From positions 1,092,001 to 1,156,000 of the forward strand of contig NZ_CP100390.1 in assembly GCF_026016465.1 (NCBI RefSeq): 64,000 nucleotides of DNA, in the 5' to 3' direction. Every line of letters begins with the position of its first letter. Within the stretch, counting starts at the first letter, position 1. This document shows, piece after piece, positions 7,991 to 16,719 of this stretch. The notes under the pieces are model-generated. The model ran no database searches. It was not told the DNA's origin and saw only the letters and a list, made by a program, of their open reading frames with translations. Both the position numbers and the translations under genes were made by a program. Source of the DNA: Alkalimarinus alittae (GTDB lineage: Bacteria > Pseudomonadota > Gammaproteobacteria > Pseudomonadales > Oleiphilaceae).

Positions 7991-9040
7991 ATGACGACTA
8001 CCGCAATTCGCCACGATTGGAAGGTTACCGAAGTGGAAGCGTTGTTAGCGTTGCCATTCAACGATTTAATGTTTAAAGCGCAAACTGCTCATAGAGAGCA
8101 CTTTGACCCTAACGCAGTTCAAATAAGTACGCTGCTATCAATCAAAACCGGTTCTTGCCCTGAAGACTGTAAGTATTGCCCACAAAGTGCGCATTATAAT
8201 ACCGGTCTAGAGAAAGAAAAATTGCTAGAGATTGAGAAGGTCATAAAGGCCGCTAAAGAAGCTAAAGCAAATGGCTCTAGCCGATTCTGCATGGGGGCTG
8301 CATGGCGTAACCCTAATGATCGTGATATGCCGCTAGTGCTAGATATGGTTAAGCAAGTCAAGTCGATGGGCATGGAAACTTGTATGACGTTAGGCATGTT
8401 GACAGAAGGGCAGGCTGATACATTAGCTGAAGCGGGCTTGGACTACTACAACCACAATCTTGATACCTCAGAACAACACTACGAAAACATTATTACTACT
8501 CGTACCTATTCAGACCGTCTTAATACGTTGGCGAATGTGCGCAAGTCGGGCATGAAAGTTTGTAGTGGCGGCATATTAGGTCTAGGCGAGACAGTGACAG
8601 ATCGTGCCGCTATGTTGGCGCAGTTAGCGAATATGGAAGTTCAACCTGAAAGTGTACCTATCAATATGTTGGTTAAGGTAGAAGGTACACCGCTTGATCA
8701 TGAAGATGATGTTGACCCTATTGAGTTTGTTCGCACCATCGCCGTCGCGCGTATATTAATGCCCGCCTCTCATGTTCGCTTGTCTGCTGGTCGAGAAGAT
8801 ATGACCGACGAAATGCAGGCACTTTGCTTTCTTGCTGGCGCTAACTCAATTTTCTATGGCTGCAAGTTGTTAACAACAGCAAACCCTTCTGAAAATGAAG
8901 ATATGCAATTGTTTAAACGGTTAGGTATTCACCCAGAGCATAGACAAGAATCAAAGCCAGAAGACGAGCAAAACGAAGCGTTGGTTGAAGCATTAGAACA
9001 CGAAAAGCATAAGCACATTTTTTATGATGCTGCTCGATAA
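7991..9040 (+). CDS. bioB: Biotin synthase
   Basis: A 350-residue radical-SAM enzyme that inserts sulfur into dethiobiotin in the last step of biotin synthesis. The 4Fe-4S/SAM motif is Cys56-x3-Cys60-x2-Cys63 (CPEDCKYC), and YNHNLDTS and RLSAGRED motifs follow. ATG 7991 is preferred: AGAGG at 7979-7983 is 7 bases upstream, while a GTG at 7973 lies before that SD. It heads bioB-bioF-bioH-bioC-bioD. I searched the comF-bioB gap for a BirA palindrome and did not find a convincing one. Confidence 0.97.
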   Translation: MTTTAIRHDWKVTEVEALLALPFNDLMFKAQTAHREHFDPNAVQISTLLSIKTGSCPEDCKYCPQSAHYNTGLEKEKLLEIEKVIKAAKEAKANGSSRFCMGAAWRNPNDRDMPLVLDMVKQVKSMGMETCMTLGMLTEGQADTLAEAGLDYYNHNLDTSEQHYENIITTRTYSDRLNTLANVRKSGMKVCSGGILGLGETVTDRAAMLAQLANMEVQPESVPINMLVKVEGTPLDHEDDVDPIEFVRTIAVARILMPASHVRLSAGREDMTDEMQALCFLAGANSIFYGCKLLTTANPSENEDMQLFKRLGIHPEHRQESKPEDEQNEALVEALEHEKHKHIFYDAAR

Positions 9041-9066
9041 TTATTGATTGGGTAAGGAGGTTCTCT

Positions 9067-10233
9067 GTGGGGTTTGAATCTTTAGCGTCTGAGCTTGAAT
9101 CGCGAAAGAAAAAGCATTTGTATCGCAAACGGCGCTTACTGCAATCCCCCCAGGGAACCGAAGTCCAGTTAGACAATAAACACTTTCTAGCATTTTGTAA
9201 TAATGACTATTTAGGGCTCGCCAATCACCCTGATGTAGTCAGAGCCTTTCAACAAGCGACCAATGAATGCGGTGTGGGAGGGGGTGCGTCCCACCTCGTT
9301 AATGGGCACCACCAACAGCATCATTTGCTAGAAGAAGAGCTAGCAGAATTCACTGGCCGTGATCGTGTATTGCTGTTTTCTAACGGTTATATGGCTAATA
9401 TCGGTGCGGTAAATGCGCTATTGAGTAAAGGCGATTTAGTTCTCGAAGATCGATTGAATCATGCCTCATTATTAGATGCAGGCCTTTTGAGTGGCGCTCG
9501 ATTTCAACGTTACCAGCACGCCAATCTCGAAAGTTTATCACAATACTTATCCAAACCCCGAGCTGAAGATAACCGCACACTTGTTGTGACAGACGGAGTT
9601 TTTAGTATGGATGGGGATATTCCCCCATTACCGGATTTAGCGAATACCTGTCGTGAAAATAACGCTTGGTTAATGGTCGATGACGCTCATGGTTTTGGCA
9701 CGTTAGGCCAAAACGGAGGTGGGTGTGTAGAACACTTTGGTTTAGGGCAAGATGATGTGCAGGTTTTAGTGGGTACATTGGGTAAGGCGTTTGGTACAGC
9801 AGGTGCTTTTGTTGCGGGTAGTGAACTACTGATTGAGACCTTGATTCAGAATGCTCGGACTTATATCTATACAACGTCGATGCCGCCTGCCATTGCTGCA
9901 GCTACTCGTGTCAGTTTAAAACGTTTGCAATCTGAACATTGGCGAAGAGAGCGTTTAGCTGAACTGATTAAGCGATTTCGAACAGGTGCCGCGCAGCTAG
10001 GGTATGAATTGATGGACTCTGCTAGCCCTATTCAGCCGATCCTCATCGGAAGCGAAGAGAAAGCCCTAGCGCTAGCGGCGTGGTTAGAAGAACACGGTGT
10101 ATTGATAACCGCTATACGCCCCCCCACAGTACCTAAAGGCACGGCACGATTGCGAATAACCATTTGTGCCGAGCATACAGCGCAGCAAGTCGACAGGCTA
10201 TTAGGTCTCCTTGATCAGGCAAGGGTTCAATGA
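9067..10233 (+). CDS. bioF: 8-amino-7-oxononanoate synthase
   Basis: A 388-residue PLP enzyme that condenses pimeloyl-ACP with alanine. The PLP lysine is Lys240 in [12 protein letters not shown], and the cofactor-binding MVDDAHGFG motif is near residue 200. The start is GTG 9067, with a strong GGAGG at 9056-9060 spaced 6 bases. It begins 26 bases after bioB. The next pathway gene is separated by 132 bases filled by a palindromic repeat element. Confidence 0.96.
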   Translation: MGFESLASELESRKKKHLYRKRRLLQSPQGTEVQLDNKHFLAFCNNDYLGLANHPDVVRAFQQATNECGVGGGASHLVNGHHQQHHLLEEELAEFTGRDRVLLFSNGYMANIGAVNALLSKGDLVLEDRLNHASLLDAGLLSGARFQRYQHANLESLSQYLSKPRAEDNRTLVVTDGVFSMDGDIPPLPDLANTCRENNAWLMVDDAHGFGTLGQNGGGCVEHFGLGQDDVQVLVGTLGKAFGTAGAFVAGSELLIETLIQNARTYIYTTSMPPAIAAATRVSLKRLQSEHWRRERLAELIKRFRTGAAQLGYELMDSASPIQPILIGSEEKALALAAWLEEHGVLITAIRPPTVPKGTARLRITICAEHTAQQVDRLLGLLDQARVQ

Positions 10234-10241
10234 AACTATCA

Positions 10242-10360
10242 CTTGTAGCCTTGATGCAGCGAAGCGGAGTCAGGGATTGCCTGAGTTTAATGGTGAGCCT
10301 GAATTCAGCTGCGACAAACCCTGATTATAGTCATGCCGCCTTTCATCAAGGCTACGGGAG
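10242..10360. repeat. Palindromic repeat element between bioF and bioH
   Basis: About 119 bases with imperfect terminal inverted repeats. The left arm starts CTTGTAGCCTTGATGCAGCG at 10242. The right arm (10318-10355) ends TTTCATCAAGGCTACGGGAG. Reversed, the left arm closely matches a single-arm copy at 52641-52673. The right edge supplies the GGGAG that serves as the bioH ribosome binding site. There is no coding capacity, and it looks like a MITE/REP-type dispersed element. Confidence 0.7.
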
Positions 10361-10365
10361 CTCAT

Positions 10366-11100
10366 GTGCAAATTGCTATTATTAATGGCTGGGCGATGCC
10401 TTCTGTTATTTGGAGTGGGTTTTGTGATTTGCTCAGTACTAAGATGCGTTACGAAAGCCACAAAATAATTGATATTGATCGCTGTTTGAGTGTTGAACAG
10501 TGGGTGCAGTATTTGGATGAGATGATTGAGCATGACACGTTATTAATAGGGTGGTCTCTTGGGGGGATGTTAGCTCTCGAGTATGTACATCGGCATCCGG
10601 CAAAAATACGCGGCTTATGTACGCTACAAATGAATCCCAAATTCGTCGCTGCACATGACTGGCCCTCTGCAATGACGGAGGATGTATTTGGTGAGTTCAA
10701 ACAATTGGCTGCGAGCGATAGACAAGCAGATGTTAAACGTTTGATAAAACAATTTTCGTTTCTGGTGACCGCGAAAGGGTTTGATGCTTTAGATGATTTA
10801 AAAGCGCTAAAGCCAATATTTTCTGTTGATTCTATTCCTATTACAAACGTGTTGTCACAGAGCCTTGATTTACTGGAGTCACTCGATGTAAGAGACAAAA
10901 TCAGCACACTTGAGAGACCTCAGCTTCACCTTTTAGGTGAACATGATCAACTGGTGCCTCAATCTGTCTTTAAGCAGCTAACAGAACTTAATAGACATGC
11001 AAACGTTGAATTAATAGAGGGGGTGTCGCACTTACCTTGTTACAGTGCTGCAGAGCGTATTGTTGTACCTATGACCAAATTTGCAGGAGGTTTGAGTTGA
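10366..11100 (+). CDS. bioH: Pimeloyl-ACP methyl ester carboxylesterase
   Basis: An alpha/beta hydrolase of 244 residues from GTG 10366 (GGGAG 5 bases upstream); an ATG at 10333 with no SD would add 11 residues. The catalytic triad is visible as Ser64 in GWSLGG (the BioH nucleophile motif), Asp194 in GEHDQLVP and His222 in GVSHLP. Segments such as PKFVAAHDWP resemble E. coli BioH. BioH cleaves the methyl ester put on by BioC, releasing pimeloyl-ACP for BioF. Its place between bioF and bioC confirms the role. Confidence 0.88.
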   Translation: MQIAIINGWAMPSVIWSGFCDLLSTKMRYESHKIIDIDRCLSVEQWVQYLDEMIEHDTLLIGWSLGGMLALEYVHRHPAKIRGLCTLQMNPKFVAAHDWPSAMTEDVFGEFKQLAASDRQADVKRLIKQFSFLVTAKGFDALDDLKALKPIFSVDSIPITNVLSQSLDLLESLDVRDKISTLERPQLHLLGEHDQLVPQSVFKQLTELNRHANVELIEGVSHLPCYSAAERIVVPMTKFAGGLS

Positions 11101-11900
11101 ACTCAATGGAAAAACGACAGGTTGCAGAGTCATTTGGTCGTGCAGCGGGTAGCTATGACAAGGTAGCTTATTTCCAGCGTAATGTGGGTTATCGGTTGTT
11201 GGAATTGATACCTCAAGAAACCTTATTAACAAACAATACCACTCGGGTTGATTTGGGCTGTGGTACGGGGTATTTCACCCCTAAGCTTCAGCGCAGTGAT
11301 AGTCATATCGTCGGGTTAGACCTTTCAGAGGGGATGATTAACCATGCACGCGAAAACCGTGTCGGTGATATTCAATGGATTGTTGGGGATGCGGAAGTAT
11401 TACCTTTTGCAGATAGCTCTATAGATCTTATTTTTTCTAGCTTGGCGGTTCAGTGGTGTAGCAGCTATGAGCAACTTTTTGCCGAACTTTTTCGTGTACT
11501 AAAACCGGGTGGTGTAATCGCTTTTTCAACACTCTTGGATGGCACCTTAAAAGAGCTGGAAGCATCGTGGCAAGAAGTCGATAGTTATAGGCATGTCAAC
11601 GCATTTTCTGTGTGTAGCGAGGTTGATCATGCATCGGGTGTCGCTGGCTTTAAGCGGTTAGCAAAAGAGCAGTACACCGATGTATTGTCGTTTGACTCTG
11701 TTAAAACCCTAACGCGTGAATTAAAAATGCTTGGGGCTCATAATGTGAATGAGGGGCGCTCCCTTAAAGTAACAGGACGAGAGCGAATTTTGCGATTTAA
11801 ACAGGCTTATGAAAAATACAGATCAGACGATGGGCGTCTACCAGCTAGTTACGAAGTGCTGTTATCCGTATTAACAAAACCAAAGTTAAGGTCAGAGTAG
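11097..11900 (+). CDS. bioC: Malonyl-ACP O-methyltransferase
   Basis: A SAM-dependent class I methyltransferase that starts pimelate synthesis by capping malonyl-ACP. Motif I is VDLGCGTGYFT. The BioC-type segments SFGRAAGSYD near the N-terminus and SSLAVQWC in mid-protein are present. I chose TTG 11097, which overlaps the bioH stop (TTGA) and has AGGAGG at 11085-11090 six bases upstream. The ATG at 11106 is 15 bases from that SD and is the alternative. The length is 267 residues, near the family norm. Confidence 0.93.
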   Translation: MNSMEKRQVAESFGRAAGSYDKVAYFQRNVGYRLLELIPQETLLTNNTTRVDLGCGTGYFTPKLQRSDSHIVGLDLSEGMINHARENRVGDIQWIVGDAEVLPFADSSIDLIFSSLAVQWCSSYEQLFAELFRVLKPGGVIAFSTLLDGTLKELEASWQEVDSYRHVNAFSVCSEVDHASGVAGFKRLAKEQYTDVLSFDSVKTLTRELKMLGAHNVNEGRSLKVTGRERILRFKQAYEKYRSDDGRLPASYEVLLSVLTKPKLRSE

Positions 11901-11913
11901 CAAGGAAATTATT

Positions 11914-12606
11914 ATGGCGAATACGTTTTTTGTGACGGGTACTGATACCGATGTGGGAAAGACTGTAGTCTCTGCCGCCTTGCTGGAGGCTGCCAAATCT
12001 AAAGGTTTGCAGACGCTCGCCATTAAACCCGTTGCTGCAGGGTGCGAACAGACGGACGAGGGGCTAAGAAATAGCGATGCGCTGTTGCTTCAAAAGCATA
12101 TGACACTTGATTTAGCATACGAGCAAGTTAACCCTGTTGCACTAGACGCGCCTGCTGCGCCGCATATTGTTGCAGCGAATCAAGGTAAAACGTTATCGGT
12201 CTCTCGCTTGGCTGGGTTCTGCCGAGGTGCATTAATGACAAAGCATGACTTCTCATTGATTGAAGGGGCTGGTGGGTGGCGAGTGCCTTTAAATGTGCGA
12301 GAAACGTTGGCAGATCTTCCTCGCGAGCTTAATATCCCCGTTGTTTTGGTTGTGTCGTTAAAGCTTGGATGTATTAATCATGCGTTATTGACAGCTGAAG
12401 CGATTCGACGAGACGGTTTACCGTTAGCGGGTTGGGTTGCGAATAGAGTGCAGAACGATACGCTAGATTATGAAGATGAAAACATCGCGACCTTAAAATC
12501 CTTACTTCCGGCGCCTTGTTTGGGGGTATTACCTTTTTCTTCTCCATTGTCGATAGAAAAACTCTCTAAAAGCCTTTCGGTAGCACCTTTGTTTGCAGGT
12601 GTCTGA
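11914..12606 (+). CDS. bioD: Dethiobiotin synthetase
   Basis: A 230-residue ATP-dependent carboxylase that closes the ureido ring of dethiobiotin. The P-loop GTDTDVGKTVVS starts at residue 8. The substrate-binding KPVAAGC and the EGAGGWRVPL motif are conserved. AAGGA lies upstream of ATG 11914, 13 bases after bioC. It is the last gene of the biotin operon; no clear terminator follows. Confidence 0.96.
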   Translation: MANTFFVTGTDTDVGKTVVSAALLEAAKSKGLQTLAIKPVAAGCEQTDEGLRNSDALLLQKHMTLDLAYEQVNPVALDAPAAPHIVAANQGKTLSVSRLAGFCRGALMTKHDFSLIEGAGGWRVPLNVRETLADLPRELNIPVVLVVSLKLGCINHALLTAEAIRRDGLPLAGWVANRVQNDTLDYEDENIATLKSLLPAPCLGVLPFSSPLSIEKLSKSLSVAPLFAGV

Positions 12607-12719
12607 ATATAGTTTGGTTGAAATTTAATCAATTTAATGCTTTAATGACAAGTATTCGTGTAAGTTTGGATATTCTTAACCATATCTAAATAGTACATAA
12701 AGCAGTAGAGGTGACATTG

Positions 12720-12953
12720 ATGAACATTGGCTCAGTTTTAAATACCGGAATACAAGGTGTTCAAACAGGTATTCGTGGCATGGAGCAGTCTGCACAAGAT
12801 ATTGTGAAGGCGGGCTCAGGTGAAAGTGCAACGGGTGACTTTATAGAGCCGATCATGGACCTTAAACTTTATGAGAATAGCGTAGAAGCATCGACCAAGG
12901 TTGTTAAGGCTGCCGATGAAATGATCGGTACGTTACTCGATACAATGGCTTGA
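12720..12953 (+). CDS. Small flagellar-rod-like protein
   Basis: 77 residues from ATG 12720 (AGAGG 8 bases upstream; a GTG at 12711 overlaps this SD). The C-terminal half, ENSVEASTKVVKAADEMIGT, resembles the C-terminal helix of flagellar rod/hook proteins (FlgB/C/G-type AxxKVxxTADEMLGTLL). No N-terminal rod domain is present, so this is a free-standing miniature. The next gene, 44 bases on, is a SprA-like putative metalloprotease. The similarity is from reading the pattern, and a role in flagella is not shown by context. Confidence 0.6.
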   Translation: MNIGSVLNTGIQGVQTGIRGMEQSAQDIVKAGSGESATGDFIEPIMDLKLYENSVEASTKVVKAADEMIGTLLDTMA

Positions 12954-12997
12954 TTGTTTATCTCTGGTAAATAGGTTGTAGAAGGGGAGGTGGTTTC

Positions 12998-14029
12998 ATG
13001 CAGATTTCGAATGCCAGTGTGCCTTTCCCAAATGCCGTTGCACCGTTCTCTCCAAAAGTGGATCAGCCCAGCTCGGGTGTAACAAAAGACATACTTGTTT
13101 CTAGCTTCTCCCCCCTCAGTGAAAGTCAATCGATGGCTTCATCACAAAATAGTCTGAGCCAAAAGGCTGTTGTTTATAGTCCTCAATCGTTAGCTCGATC
13201 AGCCAACACTAATACTGCGGCTACGTCAACTCCCGCCAAGGCAGCGCCTGCGGCAAAGGCGATTAACAAGCCATCGGGCGAACCGGTTGAAAGTGAGTTG
13301 ATACCTGGGCGCCAGCAGGGTGTTTCTGAGGTTGGTAAAGTGGTTGTTGAGCCGACTGAAGAGGGCTCAGAGGACGGGAATAGTGTTATACGTGCGAGAC
13401 ATGATGGTGAGATAACACCTGTTGAAGATAATGGCGTAGCGTCAAAGGCTACTACTGCGGGAGGGTCGTCTACAACTTCTGGAGGCCTTACTCCAGATGA
13501 GCGGGCCGTTGTCGGTGAGCTAGCCGCAAGAGATCGAGAGGTGCGTACTCACGAGCAGCAGCATCAGTCGGTAGGGGGGCAGCATGCGGGTGCCGCTAGT
13601 TTTTCCTATCAGACAGGGCCTGACGGTGTGCAGTATGCGGTAGGTGGAGAAGTATCGATTGATATTTCGGCAGTGCCTAATAACCCTCAAGCCACCATTG
13701 AGAAAATGAGAACGGTCAAAAATGCAGCGTTGGCTCCCGCAGAGCCTTCAGCGCAAGACCGCTCCGTAGCTTCAGCAGCCAATAGAATGATACTCCAGAC
13801 GCAAGCTGAGTTGGCGGCTCAACAAGCAGAAGAGTTTCAGGCTATTAGATCTGAAACCCAACAAAGGCAGGCTGAATCTGCAGAGAGTCGCGACCAGCAG
13901 CAAGATAAACAGGCGGGCGGGCGAACTTCTATCTCAGAAGGGGTGCGTACTTATGAGAGCCTGATCGCGTTGGGTCAGCGATACGAAAATGGATTAACAC
14001 CAGATATCAAGTTAGACGAAGTGGTGTGA
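12998..14029 (+). CDS. SprA-related putative metalloprotease (CJM1_0395 type)
   Basis: 343 residues. The N-terminal half is low-complexity, rich in Ser, Ala and Thr. A conserved domain starts near residue 165 (LTPDERAVVGELAARDREVR) and carries a zincin-like HEQQH motif (THEQQHQSVGG). This is followed by the family's GPDGVQYAVGGEV and a KAALAPAEPS-like segment, then a Gln/Glu-rich tail. These features match the SprA-related family annotated as putative metalloproteases. Activity has not been seen in the sequence beyond the motif. No signal peptide is evident. It pairs with the rod-like mini-gene upstream. Confidence 0.8.
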   Translation: MQISNASVPFPNAVAPFSPKVDQPSSGVTKDILVSSFSPLSESQSMASSQNSLSQKAVVYSPQSLARSANTNTAATSTPAKAAPAAKAINKPSGEPVESELIPGRQQGVSEVGKVVVEPTEEGSEDGNSVIRARHDGEITPVEDNGVASKATTAGGSSTTSGGLTPDERAVVGELAARDREVRTHEQQHQSVGGQHAGAASFSYQTGPDGVQYAVGGEVSIDISAVPNNPQATIEKMRTVKNAALAPAEPSAQDRSVASAANRMILQTQAELAAQQAEEFQAIRSETQQRQAESAESRDQQQDKQAGGRTSISEGVRTYESLIALGQRYENGLTPDIKLDEVV

Positions 14030-14638
14030 TGAGTCGCGTAAGTCACCTCGTGCAGCACAAAATAATACGCCTTATTCACCTATGACGCTTTTCTCGGGTC
14101 ATATTTCTAATTTATACCCCTCAAGATTTCACCTTTACTATTACGATTTTTAACAAAACTTCTTAATTTTTGTCGTTTGATAGTAGTAAGGCTATCTCAT
14201 CTTTCTAACCTATTGAAACTATGAAAGTATATCAATTTCATGGGTGACGATGAGGTCAAGTTAGAGACATTTTGTGCCAAAAACAAGCTGATTATTTACT
14301 CTAAATTAGGGGATTGTTTCTTGACAATTGGTTAAAGCAAACGTATGTTTCAAACAGTTGTTTGATATAGGTATGTGATAAGCGTATCTATATAGGTTTT
14401 AATATGTACGCTCAATAGTATTAAATAGGTACGTTTAACCTTAGTGAGACGTTCTTTACTTGATTTTAGAATGCTTCACTCACTGTACCGTTGTAAATGT
14501 TCTGCGACAAATTAGACAGCCTAAACAGTTTATATAGCAATTATGTCAAGTCTACTCTAAAGATACAGGCATGCTAAATGTTGATAAACCGCTAGAGTTG
14601 TTCATCGCAAAACCCAGATAATTTCGAGGTAAAAGAGT
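14030..14638. other. 609-base non-coding region upstream of acyl-CoA dehydrogenase 1
   Basis: AT-rich with no credible gene on either strand. It holds the predicted promoter and double operator at 14321-14364, leaving a leader of about 280 bases before the ATG at 14639. I found no strong terminator after 14029. A long leader could host post-transcriptional control, but I see no recognisable riboswitch. Confidence 0.6.
14321..14364 (+). promoter_or_regulatory. Sigma70 promoter overlapped by tandem PsrA-type operators
   Basis: TTGACA (14321-14326) and TATGTT (14344-14349) are spaced by 17 bases. Two palindromes, CAAACGTATGTTTC (14338-14351) and CAAACAGTTGTTTG (14351-14364), abut and share one base. 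They match the (G/C)AAAC-N(2-4)-GTTT(G/C) consensus of the TetR-family fatty-acid-responsive repressor PsrA of Pseudomonas. The first covers the -10, so bound repressor would block transcription of the dehydrogenase gene. The regulator gene is not in this window. Confidence 0.65.
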
Positions 14639-16426
14639 ATGCCAGAATATAAAGCCCCCCTTCGTGATATTAACTTCGTAATGAAAGAACTGCTTGATAG
14701 TGAAACTCACTATGCAAGTTTTCCTGGCGGCGAAGAAGCAACACCTGAAATGGTTGAAGCGATCATTGGTGAAGGTGCAAAGTTTTGTGAAGAAGTCATT
14801 GCTCCCTTAAACCAGAGCGGCGATGAAGAAGGTTGTACTCTTGTTGACGGTACAGTTAAAACCCCAACAGGCTTTAAAGAAGCGTATTCGCAGTTTGTGG
14901 AAGGCGGCTGGCCTACGTTGAGTGCTGATCCTAATTATGGTGGTCAGGGCTTACCAGAGTCTGTAAATATTGCGATTAGTGAAATGGTGGGTACTGCTAA
15001 CTGGTCTTGGGGCATGTACCCAGGCCTTAGTCATGGTGCAGTAAATACTGTTCATGAGTACGGCACTGATGAGCAAAAAGAGACTTACCTGACTAAGTTG
15101 GTTACGGGTGAGTGGACAGGTACCATGTGTCTAACTGAGCCTCATTGTGGTTCTGATTTGGGTATTCTACGTACTAAAGCTGAGCCTAATGCAGACGGTT
15201 CATACAGTATTACAGGTACTAAAATCTTTATCTCGGCTGGTGATCATGACATGGTCGACAACATTGTTCATATCGTGTTGGCTCGCCTACCAGATGCGCC
15301 AAAAGGCACTAAAGGTATTTCACTATTCATCGTACCTAAGTTCTTACCAGAAAACGGCGATGCAAACTCAGTATCTTGTGGTTCTCTTGAGCATAAAATG
15401 GGTATTCACGGTAACGCGACCTGTGTTATGAACTTTGACGGTTCTAAAGGTTGGTTGATCGGTCCAGAAAACAAAGGTCTGAACTGTATGTTCACCTTTA
15501 TGAACACTGCTCGTATTGGTACTGCACTTCAGGGTGTTGGCGCTGCAGAGGCTTCTTTCCAGGGTGCATTGGCGTATGCTAAAGATCGTTTAGCAATGCG
15601 TTCATTGACAGGTGTTAAGAACCCAGATGGTCCAGCTGACCCAATTATTGTTCATCCTGATGTACGTCGTATGCTGTTAACGCAGAAAGCAGTTGCAGAA
15701 GGTACTCGTGCAATGTGTTACTTCGCAGCTCAAAAAGCTGACTTGTTACACGGTGCAGAGACTGAAGAAGCGCGTAAAGAAGCTGACGACATGTTGGGCT
15801 TCATGACGCCAATCTTAAAAGCATTCATCACTGAAGTAGGTTATGAAGCGGCTAACCACGGTATGCAAGTATTTGGTGGTCATGGCTTTATCTCTGAGTG
15901 GGGCATGGAGCAGATTGTTCGTGATACCCGTATCTCATTGATGTATGAAGGAACAACCGGTATTCAAGCACTTGATTTATTGGGTCGTAAAGTTCTAATG
16001 ACTCAGGGTGCTGCACTTAAGCAGTTCACTAAGCTAGTTCATGTTTTCTGTAAAGAAAATGCTGACAACGAAGAGATGAAGCAATTTGTTGAGCCGTTGT
16101 TAACACTGAACAAAGAGTGGGGCGACCTAACCATGAAAGTGGGTATGTCGGCTATGAAGAATCGTGATGAAGTAGGATCTGCTTCTGTTGATTACTTAAT
16201 GTACTCTGGTTATGTGACAATGGCATACTTCTGGGCACGCATGGCATTAATTGCGCAGCAGAAGTTGGCTGAAGGTACGACTGAAACAGGTTTCTATACC
16301 GCTAAGGTTCAGACTGCTCAGTTTTACTTCAAGCGTCTATTGCCAAGAACTAAAGGGCATGCAGAAATGATGCTTGCTGGTGCAGACTCAGTAATGGCGA
16401 TGGACGAAGAGAACTTCATGTTCTAA
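14639..16426 (+). CDS. Acyl-CoA dehydrogenase, 600-residue class (paralog 1)
   Basis: A 595-residue flavin enzyme of fatty-acid beta-oxidation (FadE-like role) passing electrons to ETF. An acyl-CoA dehydrogenase core (N, middle and C domains) is followed by an extra C-terminal helical extension seen in the long Pseudomonas-type enzymes. Visible motifs are CLTEPHCGSDLG, GSLEHKMGIHG, FGGHGFISEWG and MYEGTTGIQALDL, the last holding the region of the catalytic base. The ATG follows a GAGGTAAAAGAGT sequence. A strong terminator follows. The 16720 gene is a close paralog. Chain-length specificity cannot be read from sequence. Confidence 0.93.
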   Translation: MPEYKAPLRDINFVMKELLDSETHYASFPGGEEATPEMVEAIIGEGAKFCEEVIAPLNQSGDEEGCTLVDGTVKTPTGFKEAYSQFVEGGWPTLSADPNYGGQGLPESVNIAISEMVGTANWSWGMYPGLSHGAVNTVHEYGTDEQKETYLTKLVTGEWTGTMCLTEPHCGSDLGILRTKAEPNADGSYSITGTKIFISAGDHDMVDNIVHIVLARLPDAPKGTKGISLFIVPKFLPENGDANSVSCGSLEHKMGIHGNATCVMNFDGSKGWLIGPENKGLNCMFTFMNTARIGTALQGVGAAEASFQGALAYAKDRLAMRSLTGVKNPDGPADPIIVHPDVRRMLLTQKAVAEGTRAMCYFAAQKADLLHGAETEEARKEADDMLGFMTPILKAFITEVGYEAANHGMQVFGGHGFISEWGMEQIVRDTRISLMYEGTTGIQALDLLGRKVLMTQGAALKQFTKLVHVFCKENADNEEMKQFVEPLLTLNKEWGDLTMKVGMSAMKNRDEVGSASVDYLMYSGYVTMAYFWARMALIAQQKLAEGTTETGFYTAKVQTAQFYFKRLLPRTKGHAEMMLAGADSVMAMDEENFMF

Positions 16427-16440
16427 GACTTCTAGCTAGA

Positions 16441-16469
16441 AAAAACCCGCATAATGCGGGTTTTTTTTT
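16441..16469 (+). terminator. Rho-independent terminator after acyl-CoA dehydrogenase 1
   Basis: A stem AAAAACCCGC / GCGGGTTTTT with a short TAAT-type loop is followed by a run of T (16461-16469). It begins 14 bases after the stop. Confidence 0.92.
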
Positions 16470-16573
16470 ACCTGATATAAGACCTAAAGCAGGAGTTTTA
16501 GCTTTCTTATTAGGAACTGATATTGAAATCAGGTAAAATATTACGCCCGATTGTCTTATGATGTGCGGGTCTA

Positions 16574-16634
16574 ATACAGATGGATAATTAACATTTTTTT
16601 GAAGCTAAGGTATATCAAGATTATTCATCTGTAT
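16574..16634. repeat. 15-bp inverted repeat upstream of acyl-CoA dehydrogenase 2
   Basis: Arms ATACAGATGGATAAT (16574-16588) and ATTATTCATCTGTAT (16620-16634) pair over 15 positions, with one G-U pair in RNA, around a 31-base loop. They lie 86 bases before the ATG at 16720. This could be a dimeric regulator's operator or an mRNA leader hairpin. It differs from the PsrA-type operators of paralog 1. Confidence 0.7.
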
Positions 16635-16719
16635 AGAGAGTACAATAAGTAAGTAACAACTAGGTTTTCAGAGTGGTATATCCATACCGTTAAACACAGT
16701 CACAACAGAGGAAACGTAA

